Below are positions 12,635-24,685 of a stretch of 64,000 nt of DNA, in pieces; position 1 is the stretch's first letter, and each line of letters begins with the position of its first letter. The position numbers and the translations under genes are program-made. The notes under the pieces are model-generated. The model made no database searches. It was not told the origin of the DNA and was given only the letters and a program-made list of their open reading frames with translations. Source of the DNA: Coniferiporia sulphurascens (taxonomy: Eukaryota > Basidiomycota > Agaricomycetes > Hymenochaetales > Hymenochaetaceae); NCBI GenBank assembly GCA_002794785.1, contig NBBA01000012.1, positions 1,364,001 through 1,428,000 on the forward strand. The letters are read 5' to 3'.

Positions 12635-13727
12635 ATGCAGCAGAACTTCACGACAGGCGACCCACTCGCGCTGGACCGTATCCGCGCGACGCTCATCCGG
12701 CTGGAGGACACGATTATATTCATGCTCATTGAGCGCGCGCAGTTTGCGCATAACGAGGCGATGTATGCGCCTGGAGGGGTGCCGGAGTTGAGCGAGACGG
12801 GGTTTGCGGGGTCGTGGTTGGCGTGGTTCTTGAGAGAGACGGAGACGTTTCATGGTGAGTTGCTTACTATGGGAATGGGGGAACGGCATGGAGAGCTGAT
12901 TGATTGGTTTTGGCTTTGGGTTGTGTGATCGTCGTCGGGCGGTGCAGCCAAGGCGCGCAGGTACACTAGGTGCGGCGTAATTTTTTTGTTTTTGTAGATT
13001 GTATGCTAGTTTACTAAACGAAACTACGATTCTGTACTTCTATCTCTACACAGCCCGGACGAGTACCCGTTCACGGCTGCGACGGAACTCCCCCCGCCGC
13101 TGCTCGTGGCGCGCGAGACGCAGCCCGCGCTGCTGCACGCGAACGACATCAACGTGAACGCGACGATCCGAGAGCTCTACGTGCGCGACATCGTACCGCG
13201 CATCACGCAGTCCTCCGCCTCCGGGGACGCAACCGCGCACGCGGACGACGACGGCCACTACGGCAGCGCCGCCACGCTCGACGTCGAGGTCCTCCAGGCA
13301 CTCAGCAAACGCGTGCACTACGGGAAGTTCGTCTCCGAGTCCAAGTTCCGCGCGGACCCGCACGCGTTCGTCGGTCCGATTAGGGAGAGAGACCGTGAGG
13401 TGCTGGCGGGGCTCATTACGAAACCCGAGGTGGAGCGTACGCTGTTGCAGCGCGTGCGTGAGAAGGCTAGGGTGTATAGCCAGGATGTCGGTGCGTCGGG
13501 GGGGAGAGGAGGGGACTGGAAGATTGAAGTGGAAAGTGTTGTTGAGCTGTATGAACGCCATGTTATTCCGCTGACGAAGGAGGTCGAGGTACGTTTCGTT
13601 TCGTTTCGTTTCTCTCGTTTCTTGACGTTCATGTTCATTTTCGTGATAGGTGGATTATCTGCTGCAGCGACTTGACGGGCTGACGCCGGAGGAGGTGGAC
13701 GGGCTGTCGGCGCCGAAAAGTAGCTGA
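12635..13727 (+). CDS. ARO7: Chorismate mutase (AroQ, yeast type)
   Basis: Converts chorismate to prephenate, the branch point toward phenylalanine and tyrosine, in the cytosol. Exons 12635-12854, 12948-12969, 13054-13588 and 13650-13727 give 284 residues, slightly longer than the yeast enzyme. The N-terminal helix carries the AroQ pattern [22 protein letters not shown] with the conserved Arg and Glu residues. The 22-nt second exon is required to restore the family motif HAKARRYTSPDEYPF. Downstream are the regulatory loop region, [15 protein letters not shown] and [18 protein letters not shown], matching the allosteric fungal subclass that is feedback-regulated by Tyr and activated by Trp (known for the family, not visible here). 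The start is the first ATG after a microsatellite leader. All introns are GT-AG. Confidence 0.95.
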
Positions 13728-14151
13728 ACAGCAAGGGCAACGATCATGATTCATGATGACGGAAATTGCAATGTAATGTTAATTTTTTTTCCTGTGGATT
13801 TCGGCGCCTTCGGACGAGCATAGAAGGGGACGGACCGGCTGGCAGGACCAGTGGAATGTCGTCGGCTCGCAGAACGTTTGTTCTATTTCTGTCTTCCGTC
13901 TTCTGTTTTCTGTTCTGTTAATGTTAGAGGGGACCGGCGCCACGAAGGGGCTGCGATGGGTGCAATGATAAACCGATTTTATTCGATTATTCGAGATTTG
14001 GTGGCTCCATATCCGCTGGGGGCGAAACGTTCTCCAACCCCGGATTAAGTTTGGCCTCCGCACCGTTCTTTCCACCTTCCATGTACTTAAAGCGGGACGC
14101 ACTTGCCCAGGCGCATACACCCACCCACGACCCACGATAGACAACACAGCG
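13728..14151. other. THI4 upstream region
   Basis: About 420 bases between chorismate mutase and THI4, the THI4 promoter and leader. I searched it for a thiamine-pyrophosphate riboswitch (conserved CUGAGA and the paired P4/P5 core) and did not find one. A weak TATA-like TACTTAAAG lies about 65 bases before the ATG. Confidence 0.4.
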
Positions 14152-15246
<1,095 letters not shown>

Positions 15247-15350
15247 ATATGAAGATGTATTTGAGGTAGAATTAAAATGTACTTTATTGCTGAATGTGAC
15301 TATGCTGTTACCGAGGGTGACCGTGAGGGTCACATGCGAGCCTCCGTTAG

Positions 15351-15365
15351 ATGGCCGTGGGCCGT
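15351..15365 (+). repeat. Target-site duplication, left copy
   Basis: ATGGCCGTGGGCCGT, an exact 15-base direct repeat of 16401-16415, lying 105 bases after the THI4 stop. Confidence 0.85.
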
Positions 15366-16400
15366 CATCCCTTCTTGATCTCTTACCACCACCATCTCCT
15401 TTGGAGAGGGTGCTGCGAGGGGGGATCCGTCTAAGGAAGGGGGCCTGAGTGGTTTGCAGGCACTACCCCGACCATACCCTGGGTCACTTGGGGGGCTACG
15501 ATGTTAATGTCCTGGGGTAGATGCCAACTTCGTTGCATGGGGACTCACCACCCCCCCAACGCCTACCCCACCGGACCCCTAATAAGGGGTCGGCGGTCGG
15601 GAGTGTGAGTGGTTTACCTCTTGCACCAGGAACTACTGACTGCCTGTGGAGGGGTCACGACTGGACTGGAGACGTTGTAAAACAATAAGGACGACAACAC
15701 AACGTGCAGCATTTCCATCAAGCCTTCAAACTCTGAAAGATTGGGTTAAGGGGACAGTCCCTGAATTGCTTAGGCCCGAGGAACCCGCTACAGGCGGTCT
15801 AGCCCCCACAGTTTATTTCTAACCGGTCCCTCATGACTCTTATTCCTACACTACTCACACGGCCATTCAGTTCGTCGATACACCACCAGGGCTTCCGCGG
15901 CATTCGCGGTTTTTCCCCACACCAAGATTTGGGCACCAGCAAGTGACCCACCCTAACCGGCTAGGCCGACTCCGGCTCTCCATAGTCATCACTGGCAGAG
16001 GTTTGCCGAAGCGGATCCACGCACCACGATGAACGAGCTGAGGCCATCATGGGCTACAGCCACACCCCTCCAAGGCCCTCAATCAGCAATTCGACAGGCC
16101 GCCTGCCCGACTTTGGAATCTTTTTGGAAGGGAAGGGTCGACAAAGGCAACGAGAATCATCTCTGACAGACACCCACGGTTTCGGGAATGGCATCCCCCA
16201 GGAGGGACTGCCCACCTCTCTGGACAAGTGCAAGTCACGGGCTGAGAGCAGAAGCAGGAATGCAGGATTATCACCGGCGAGGACCCGAGCCCCTTTCTTT
16301 TTAAATTTACCATCACGACATCTAGTTCCGGCCCCTTCAGGGGCTGGGGCGCTTAAGTAGAGTTGTATTTACACGGCGCCTAATAAAGTTCATCATCATC
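15366..16400 (+). mobile_element. Non-autonomous (LINE/SINE-like) retroelement insertion
   Basis: A 1,035-bp segment bounded by a perfect 15-bp direct repeat. Its right end reads CCTAATAAAGTT(CATCAT)CATC: a polyadenylation-like AATAAA followed by a short trinucleotide tail. That is how several non-LTR retrotransposon families end in fungi when inserted by target-primed reverse transcription. No terminal inverted repeats or LTRs were found. No reverse transcriptase or transposase reading frame exists inside; the longest frame (16049-16360) has no recognisable domain. It is therefore a 5'-truncated LINE or a non-autonomous derivative. Base composition (G/C homopolymer blocks) differs from the flanks. 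It lies between THI4 and the FMN dehydrogenase and ends 131 bases before the latter's ATG. Confidence 0.75.
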
Positions 16401-16415
16401 ATGGCCGTGGGCCGT
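16401..16415 (+). repeat. Target-site duplication, right copy
   Basis: Second copy of ATGGCCGTGGGCCGT, immediately after the CATCATCATC tail. Confidence 0.85.
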
Positions 16416-16484
16416 GTCGTCCTCACATGGGCAGCCTGACCACCGCGGGCGCAGCGGACACCGTCATGCTGCTTATCCTGATGT

Positions 16485-16492
16485 TATAAGTA
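16485..16492 (+). promoter_or_regulatory. Possible TATA box
   Basis: TATAAGTA 47 bases before the ATG of the FMN dehydrogenase and right of the retroelement insertion. Position and sequence fit a core promoter; no more can be said. Confidence 0.4.
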
Positions 16493-16531
16493 GCTGCTGC
16501 TGCCTCACACGCACCTTAGTTCTAATCTACC

Positions 16532-18107
16532 ATGGCCGACACTAACGTTGACGAGCAGCGTAAACCCGAGGAGACCACCGTGCTCGTCGGCGCGAGCTCG
16601 AACAAATGGTCTGCGTATATGTTCGAGGTGTACAAGGAGCGTCGTCTCCCCGTACTCACCACTGTCAATGTCCGTCGTATCGAAGAGCTCGCCCGCGAGA
16701 AGATGGCGAACAGGATGGGTGCGTTCCGCCCTTTCGTAGCTACAACCACGCATCTGAACGCGATCAGACGCATACAACTACGTTTTCGCGAGTGCGGGCA
16801 CCAACTCGACTGAGCGCTTCAACCGCGAGGCCTTTGACGAATGGCGTATCGTACCCCGCATGCTGCACGATGCGACCAGCCGCAACGTCGAGGTACGCCA
16901 GTCCCGCTCGATCCCGCCGATGCATCCCTCCGCTGACCCCGCATACAGACGACGATCTTCGGTAAAAAGTATTCTTCTCCCTTACTCATCGCGCCCATCG
17001 GCGTACAGGGCATCGTTCACCCTGACGCCGAGCTCGCCACCGCGCGTGCTGCGCGCTCGGTCGGGGTGCCGCTCATCATGAGCACCGCGTCTACGCGGTC
17101 GATCGAGGAGGTCGGGCGCGCCAACGGCCCGGGAGGCGCGCGGTGGTACCAGCTTTATTGGCCCAAGACACCGGAGATCACGATCTCCGTGCTCTCCCGC
17201 GCCAAGGCGGCGGGGTTCACCGTGCTGGTCGTGACGCTGGACACGTCGACGATTGGGTGGCGGCCGCATGACCTTGAGAGCGCGTATCTGCCGTTTGCGC
17301 ATGCCACGGGGTGCGCAGTTGGTCTGGCAGACCCGGTGTTCATGCGTCGGATGGGCGCGGAGTTGTGGCCTGAGGGCAAGCATGTGGAGTTCCCGTACGA
17401 TCCGGAGGAGATGGAGAGGAGGATTAAGGCGGGGGACGAGGAGGCGAGGAGTCGTAAGTTGTTGGGCCTGACGTGGTTAGGCGAGACGAACTCGGGGACG
17501 TATAGGACATGGGAGGATTTGAAGTTCTTGAGGGAACATTGGGAAGGACCGATTGTGCTGAAGGGCATCCAGAGCGTCGCGGTACGCGAGATCATCTTTT
17601 TTTTGGTTGCCTCTGGATAACTCATGGGCGGGCCTTTTTTGCTGATAGGACGCGGAGACAGCGGTGGACTGGGTGGACGGCATCGTGGTGTCAAACCACG
17701 GAGGCCGGCAAGTGGACGGCGCGATCGCGTCGCTCGACGCGCTGGACAAGATCGGGCGGTCAGAGAAGGTACGCGCGGCGCAGGCCAGCGGGAAGTTTAC
17801 GGTGCTGTTCGACTCGGGGATTCGCACTGGGAGCGATATCATCAAGGCGCTTGCGCTGGGTGCGCAGGGTGTATTGCGTGAGTTTTCTCTTTCCCTCTTC
17901 TTGCTGCGTGATGCTAATGCTGGTTGACGCGCAGTGGGCCGACCGTTCATGTATGGACTGTGTCTTGCGGGTGAGGCGGGCGTCGCGGAGCAGGTGAAGA
18001 GCATCCTGTCGGACTTTGAGGTTACGCTTGGTCTGTCTGGGCATAGCGATGTGAAGAGCGTGCAGGGGAATAGGGATATACTTGTGCATACCAAGTCGAG
18101 GACGTAG
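16532..18107 (+). CDS. FMN-dependent 2-hydroxy-acid dehydrogenase, lactate monooxygenase-like
   Basis: Flavoenzyme (FMN_dh family) predicted to oxidise L-lactate or a related 2-hydroxy acid. Five exons, 16532-16718, 16768-16892, 16949-17581, 17649-17877 and 17935-18107, encode 448 residues. The barrel starts at [20 protein letters not shown] and continues with [12 protein letters not shown] and [13 protein letters not shown]. The catalytic His/Arg motif is [10 protein letters not shown], the phosphate-binding strand is [19 protein letters not shown], and the end is [15 protein letters not shown]. There is no cytochrome b5 domain and no mitochondrial presequence, which argues against a cytochrome-b2 lactate dehydrogenase. 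The insertion after [13 protein letters not shown] resembles the lactate 2-monooxygenase branch. Exact substrate (lactate, glycolate, mandelate) is not readable. Frames are intact. Confidence 0.9.
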
Positions 18108-18638
18108 AGATGAGGGGACGTAATGTAAAAAAAACAATGTAGTCAAGTAAATTGAGGATTGGATTGGATTGTAGTAGTATTCGAGAATAACAGGATAATT
18201 ACACACCCACGGCTGTGTTGCGGTGATCACTGATTTCTTGTCTTCGTATCGCGACTCTGTCGAAAGACTCTATCAGGCTCGTCCCGCGCAACTAAGTTCT
18301 CTTTTCATGCCAAATAATTCAAGATACGCTTATATTCGGGTGGAAAGGATACTGGACTTCGCCAGCGCCTTTATGTGCGTTACTGTATTTGGCGCCAAAA
18401 GTAAACGGGGTCGTGCTATATATAGAACCTGCACTTGTGCCGAGCTCTGTGCCTTGACCCGACGGTACTTGTACGGACGTGGCACCCCTTTCGTCCCTCT
18501 TTCCTCCGGGCACCGACGACCAACGACGACCGACGACGACGACGACGGCGCGGGCGACGTCGACAACACCGACTACCGACATTCCTAACGAACTAGACAA
18601 CATTTAAAAAAAGTAGGCGGCGTCTTTGTTAGGCGCCG
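18108..18638. other. Intergenic region with GAC microsatellite
   Basis: 3' flank of the FMN dehydrogenase and promoter of the SLP1-like gene. A (GAC)n-rich tract occupies about 18515-18550. Confidence 0.5.
18417..18424 (+). promoter_or_regulatory. Possible TATA box
   Basis: TATATATA about 215 bases before the SLP1-like start codon. It is the only TATA-like element in this spacer, but the distance implies a long leader. Confidence 0.3.
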
Positions 18639-21600
18639 ATGTTCTGTCTGCGCCATGACCTACACCTGCACCTGCGCCTCCTGCCCGCCGGCCTCCTTAC
18701 GCTCCTCATTGCTGCCACCGCCGCTTTAGTTGTCCCCGCGCGCGCGGCAGCAGCGGACCTGACCACTCCGAATGACCCCTTTCGTAACGTCGCAGAGCTC
18801 GCACAGCGCCCGCCTGCTCTGCCTGTGTGCTGCCTGAAGCCGCTCGAGCCGAACGGGCCTGCAGAGGAGATACTGTCGTTCGAGGACTGGAAGGCGCGGC
18901 GCAAACTGGAACTGATGCCTCACCAGGAACAGCAACTTCTGCAACAACAGCAGCAAGAGAAGCGGAGGCAGCAGAGATTATTGACGGAGGGAGACGGTGC
19001 GGATGCCCTGCGTGCGCAGAGCGCAGGGCTTCCCGCGGACGCACCGCACGACGGTGAAGACGTTGGGATGGAGGCACCCTCTCCCCCTCCACCGCCTGCG
19101 CCGCATTTCCGCGTACCGCTGACAGATCGTTTCAACTACGCGAGCGTGGACTGTTCCGCGCGCGTGCACGCCGCGCACCGTAGCGCTCGTGCTCCCGCGG
19201 CGCTGCTGTCTTCGAAAAAGGACAGATATATGCTGAGCCCGTGTGTACCGCCAGACGGCGGCGCGCGTACGTCGTGGTCGAGCTGTGCGAGGACGTGCGT
19301 ATCGATACGGTGCAGCTTGCGAATTTCGAGTTTTTTAGTGGCGTGTTCCGGGAGTTTAGTGTGAGCGTTGCGCGGACGTATTCGACGGACCCTGCTGGGT
19401 GGACGCAGGCGGGACGTATACGGCGAAGAATGTCCGTGGGATACAGGTACGCTATAGTCTTTTCCTGCCCGTGAATTTTTCTTTACGAAGCATCTGTCTG
19501 ACCGTCTGATCTCCACCTCTTTCGGTCTTTGTGCTCTGTGCTCCCTTTACTGATTTCGCATGCATGCAGTCGTTTCATCCACCGACGTCGCTTCGTGATT
19601 TCTACCGCTTCATCCGCATAGACTTCCACTCACATTTCGGGAACGAGTACTACTGCCCTGTGTCGCTGCTACGTGTGTACGGCCTCACGCACCTTGAGCA
19701 GTGGAAGTGGGACGAGTGGGAGGAGGAGTCGCAGACACGTAGGGTGGAGCTCGAAGGCGCTGCTGCTGCTGCTGCTGCCAATGGACACCCACCTGTGTTC
19801 GGCGACGCTGTACAGGTTCTGGAGGGTGAAGGCGCCGGGAGTGCTGTGGAAGGCGATGTGCCCGCTGAGACGGCGGACGCCTCGGGTATACCGACGACTC
19901 TGGGGAAGGCTATCGGGAAGGAGGTTACACTCACAGGTATGGGGTCTCGGTCCCCGGCGAGTCCATCGAGCACGGCCAACAACGCGCCCGTGTCCACCTA
20001 TAATGCCAATCCGCCTTCCCATGACGACCTGCGCAGCGACGTGGTCTCGATATCTCTGCCGACTATCAGTAGTGGGAGTTTTGGCAATGTCTTCGCCATC
20101 CCCGAGCGAATCGGCTAGCCTGGACCCTGCCTCTTCTGTTTCGGACTCCTCGCATTCCAACCCTCCAAGCAGTGTTCAGCCCTCCGGCTTACTTGCATCT
20201 AGCCCCAAACCAATGGCGCACGCGCCGAGCCCTTCGGTTGTCCCGACCATTGTCCCCCATGAGGCACGGTCCGTACCTGCAGTGACGTCCTCGGGCGAAT
20301 CGATCTACCGCACGATCATGACGCGGCTCAGCCTCCTTGAGGGAAACTCAACGCTCATCCTGCGGTACGTCGAAGAGCAGGCAAGGGGTATGCGCGACGC
20401 CCTTATGCGTCTTGAAGAAGACGTGGGCAGGCTGGAAGGCATCGTAAGGCACCCTCGCTCCATTTTTTCACGTTCTGGTTGCTCAAATTATGGTGATTTC
20501 GTAACAGGGCAAGGCGCATGGACAATCACTCCAGCGGACAGTACACGACTGGGAAAAGCAGCGCCGGCGGCTTGAACGCGAGCACGGCGAGCTACTCGCG
20601 CGTGTGAACTACCTCGCGGACGAGGTCGTGCTCGAGAAGCGGCTCGGAATCGCACAATTGTGTCTCCTGCTCACTGTACTCGTCTTTATGGCGCTCACGC
20701 GGGGATCGCGCGGCGAGCCTCTCGTCGTGCCATTTGTGGGTTCGGGGTCGGGCGGTCGCCGAGATTCACTCAGGGAATGGGGTCGACGCCACCTTGGTGG
20801 CTTCAGCAGCGGCGAGTGGGCTGCGAAGTTGCGGAATAAGAGCGTCACGCCGACGCCGAAGGGGTTCATTGAAAGTCCGGTGCCTGTGAAGCAGATTGGT
20901 GCGTCTCCTCATATATATCTTGTATTTAAATGAAGTAAGTTACTGACGGTGCGACAATTGTGTACAGAGAGGGTTAAGTTTCCCACAAAACGCTCGGGGG
21001 AGGCCAGCACTGGCGACGGCGCTACTCGTCGTTTAAACACGTCGCTATCCGTCCCTATTCCGCGTGCGCGCACGCCAACAGGAATGCGCTCGGCGCACCC
21101 GCGCCAGTTCGTCGCGCACAGACCGGGGACGCCGACGTCTGCTGGGTTCTCCGTTTACAGTCATGGTCATAGTCATGCCCCGCGCTCTCCGGGCTTCCCC
21201 GCGTCCGCCGCAAGTTTGGGTGTAGGTGCAGGAGGAGGGGGAGGCGGGGCAGGACGCCCGCGCTTGCGCCGTATGAGCTCGCATAACTCGCCCACAGCGA
21301 TGGCGTATACGCTCTCTGCGGGTGGGACGCCGGTAGCGTCTGTGCGGCGGTGGGCGAAGAGCGCGCATTTGCATGAGATACGGAAGGCGGGCTCGCTGTC
21401 GGGGGCGGGGGTGTCGAAGAATAGGGAGGAGGAGAAGGAGGGGGTGAGGGAGCAAGATGCGACGGCGCGGCGGGGCCTGCTCACGCCGAGGGCCTCACAG
21501 GAACCGGAGACAAATGAGGCGGACGCGGTAGAGGGTGGGCATATGTTTTGGCCGAGCACACCACCCGTACCTGAACCTGATTCGAGGGGACATGATGACT

Positions 21601-21839
21601 GGGGGGAGGGAGGTTCTCTTGGGCAGATCCCGTCGTCTGTTTCTGCACTGCAGAACCGCAATCGTTATAGCAATCGCGCGGACGGACAGCCGTCGGGGCC
21701 TGGGAGGGGAGGGTCGCCGTTCCAACCTGGGACTGGCACTGCTGATAGAAAGGTTATTGACCTTGACGCGGAGTCGGAGAGCTGGGTGGATACGGATACG
21801 GATGTCGAGGGTTCGGAGTTTGGCGGGTGGGGGGAGTGA
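18639..21839 (+). CDS. SLP1: SLP1-type SUN-like ER membrane protein (two frameshifts)
   Basis: Member of the SUN-like SLP1/EMP65 family, ER membrane glycoproteins that in yeast protect soluble proteins from degradation. The start at 18639 gives a signal peptide. The family tag ILSFEDWKARRKLE follows, then a Gln-rich coil, and the SUN-like lectin fold beginning DRFNYASVDCSARV and SSKKDRYMLSPC. It resumes as VVVELCEDVRIDTVQLANFE, FRIRIDF-type strands (YRFIRIDFHSHFGNEYYCPV) and SLLRVYG. A C-terminal coil (IYRTIMTRLSLLEGNSTLIL) precedes one membrane segment (IAQLCLLLTVLVFMALT). The frame breaks between SPC and VVVEL (about 19242-19258) and again at the GGG of 19411-19413 before TYTAKNVRGIQ; each needs one added base. 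An intron with donor at 19937 fits the later frame change. Either assembly indels or a decaying gene. Confidence 0.82.
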
Positions 21840-22268
21840 GGGCGGGCGTGGACTTACCTTGTAGCTGAGGGATTTTCTCTTTCTACTATTTGCTCCGTAA
21901 AATGTGGATATACCTTTTCTTTTTTTCTTTTTCTTTTTCGTACTCTTTAGTTTCTTATCCCCTGATATCTTTTGGGACCAGTCGCACATATTTTTTTCCC
22001 ACTTTTTTAAGTACTTCCTTGGTAAACAGTTGTTTATGCATAGCCGCATCATGTAATATATCGCACGCACTACACTCAGCCGTTTTTTTGAATCCGACGC
22101 GAGGCGAGCCACTGACGCGACGTGAACGAGCACGTGACGAACGCGACGTACTTGTGCTGTACGTACGCGTGACGTTTGAAAACGACCCAGGATAGTCTCA
22201 GCCGCACTGCAGCACGTCTTCGCTGCTGTATCCCTCCTCCCTTCGTCTACGGACACTGTCCTGCAGCA
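21840..22268. other. Intergenic region upstream of Aurora kinase
   Basis: About 430 bases. The first half is T-rich (21890-22030), the second half carries repeated CGTGACG-like words (about 22105-22180). No gene seen. Confidence 0.45.
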
Positions 22269-23845
22269 ATGACAGCAAAAACAGCGACGATGTCCAGCCT
22301 CACGCGGCAGCTCTCCTCCCTCGACCTCACCGCGAAGGACAAGCCTGCTGCGAGCCGCTCGGCGCCCACGTTGCACAAGAAGACTTCGAGCACATCTAAG
22401 CTTGCGTCGAAGTATGCTTCGTCTGGAGCTGTTGCTGCTGCTGCATCTGCAGCGTCGTCTACGACGGCGGCGGCGGCGGCGACAGCGGGTCTGGTGAAAA
22501 TGGCAGCGCCGCCGGCGGGCCACACGCGTACGGCTTCGGCTGCGTCCACGGCCACAATTGCGAGTAAGCAAGCAGCAACACTCGCGTACGAACTCGACAG
22601 CGACGACTGCGTCGAACTCTACGCGTCCGGCGTCGCAGACGACGCTGGATATTGGACAGTACGATGGCGGATTTGAGATTGAGAATGAGAAGCGTGGATC
22701 GGCGGTGTACGGTGAGGCTGCGGAGCTACTTGCACTGGATTCGAGTCGGTCTGCGTGAGTTCGCGTTTCTTTCTCTCTGCGTTTGCGCGCGAGATGCTCG
22801 TGCTGAATGTCGGTTTTATTTGGCCTTGCCTGCGCAGGACCCGACCAACGGGCGACTGGAACCTGCACTCGCTCGAGATCGGGCGGCCACTCGGCAAAGG
22901 CAAGTTCGGGCGGGTGTACATGGTGCGCACAAAGTGCGAGCCGCGGTACATCCTCGCGCTCAAGTGTCTGTACAAATCCGAGATCGTCGAGTCGAAAGTG
23001 GAGAAACAGATCCGACGCGAGATCGAGATCCAGCAGAACCTGCGCCACCCGCACATTCTGCGCTTGTACGGCTACTTTCATGATGAGAAACGTATCTTCC
23101 TTATGCTTGAGTTCGCGGGGAAGGGCGAGCTGTATAAGCAGCTCAGCAAGGTAGGCGCGTTCTCTGAGAAGCGTAGTTCGCGCTATATCGACCAGATGGC
23201 GGACGCGCTGTCGTACCTCCATTCGAAACATGTGATCCATCGTGATATCAAGCCCGAAAACTTGCTTCTAGGTATAAAAGGGGAACTCAAAATAGGTGAC
23301 TTCGGATGGAGTGTACACGCTCCCGGTAATCGGTACGTGGTCCCCCCACCCTCTTATGTTGGTCTGATAGCTGATGTTTTCGAATTCAAGTCGCAAAACG
23401 CTGTGCGGCACTCTTGACTACCTCCCGCCTGAGATGGTCCTCGGTAAGGAGCACAACGAGAGAGTGGATTACTGGGCGCTCGGCGTTCTCACGTACGAGT
23501 TTCTGTGCGGCGCACCGCCCTTTGAGGATCTGTCCGGACATAATGGTACGCGGAATCTTTACCTCTCTACGTTAAGCAATGTGACTGATGTTTATACTAA
23601 TAGCGACCTACAAGCGCATTGCAAAGGTAGACCTCAAGATCCCGCCCAAAGTCTCGCCCGCTGCGAAGGACTTGATCCAACGGGTCGGTCCTTGTCTCTT
23701 CCTTATTATTTAGAGATAGGACTGATTTCCGGTTTAGCTCCTTAAATTCGAGCCGGAGGAGCGCCTTCCCCTTTCCGAAGTGCTGCAGCACCCGTGGATA
23801 ACGATGTATCGCAAACGGGGCGGGAGTACGACCACGAACAACTAA
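22269..23845 (+). CDS. Aurora protein kinase
   Basis: Mitotic serine/threonine kinase of the chromosomal passenger complex (Ipl1/Ark1 type). Proposed exons 22269-22493, 22576-22754, 22838-23332, 23391-23545, 23604-23683 and 23738-23845 give 413 residues. An Ala/Ser/Thr-rich N-terminus precedes the kinase domain: [19 protein letters not shown] (glycine loop), [13 protein letters not shown] (ATP lysine), [31 protein letters not shown] (catalytic loop), and the Aurora-specific activation segment [19 protein letters not shown] continuing [12 protein letters not shown], with the T-loop threonine in RRKT. The end [12 protein letters not shown] is typical. A single Aurora is the rule in fungi. The first intron (22494-22575) is inferred because the N-terminal region is poorly conserved; the other junctions are firm. 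Confidence 0.95.
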
Positions 23846-24685
23846 CGCCGCGCCACATCACTTCCGATCCGTTGACTTCCCCCAGTACAACTTCGGTTGT
23901 GAGGAATAACGAGGAGAGGCCTACTATTTGATTTTTGGAACAAACCCCAAAGTACCCCTGCCTGATTTAGACGCCAGAGCGGGGGAGTGGCGGACGAGAA
24001 ATAGGGTTCCTACCGTTTTGTCATGGACTTCATGCTTACCATCGCTCTGTCTTCCGGGCCCTCTTGGCCTTCATCGCTTAATTATTTGCATTCCGAATGT
24101 TGTTAGTGCTGTAACCTCCCTCCCTTTCTGAGCTTTGGGCTCTGAGCTCTGAGCCATGTAATGTATTCGGGTCGTGTCCCATACGTGCCTATCATGCAGC
24201 CTATCGTGCACTGTGCTATGCTGTCGGGAAAAAAACGCTGAGCATAAACTTATTTCTCGTGGAATGCGACTTAAGTGTGAAATATGCAAGAAAATGCGGG
24301 AAGTGCAGGAAAGATGCTGTAGTAGTCTAATGTACATTACATTTGATAAGTATGAAGTATGGTTCCATGCGTGCATTGCATCCAAACATGGTGCTGCCGC
24401 TGGGACGCCGAAAACCTTTTATTTATAAAGTAGGCAAGAACGTGTGGTTTTTAATCCAATCCGTGCGGCCACGTGGACCTTCCGAGGCCGAAAGCTTACA
24501 ATATAGTCGTACAAGCTGGCTGAGGGGAGGGGGTGGGGGTGGGTATGCATGCTGCGGCTAAAAGAGGAAAAAGGGAGGGGAGGGAGGGGTTACAAAATAA
24601 AGAAAAATAAAAGAAGCAAATAAGGAAAAAGGGAGAGAAGGGGAGAGAAGAAGAGAAGAAGAAAAGAGAAAATATTCCTAGAGTG
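23846..24685. other. Convergent intergenic region
   Basis: About 840 bases between the 3' ends of Aurora kinase and the first DUF6533 gene. A purine-rich AAAAGGGAGAG tract covers about 24560-24680. No gene seen. Confidence 0.5.

Noticed and set aside
15366..16400. LTR retrotransposon or DNA transposon
   Set aside because: No long terminal repeats, no terminal inverted repeats and no integrase or transposase frame; a 15-bp duplication and a CAT tail fit target-primed retroposition better.
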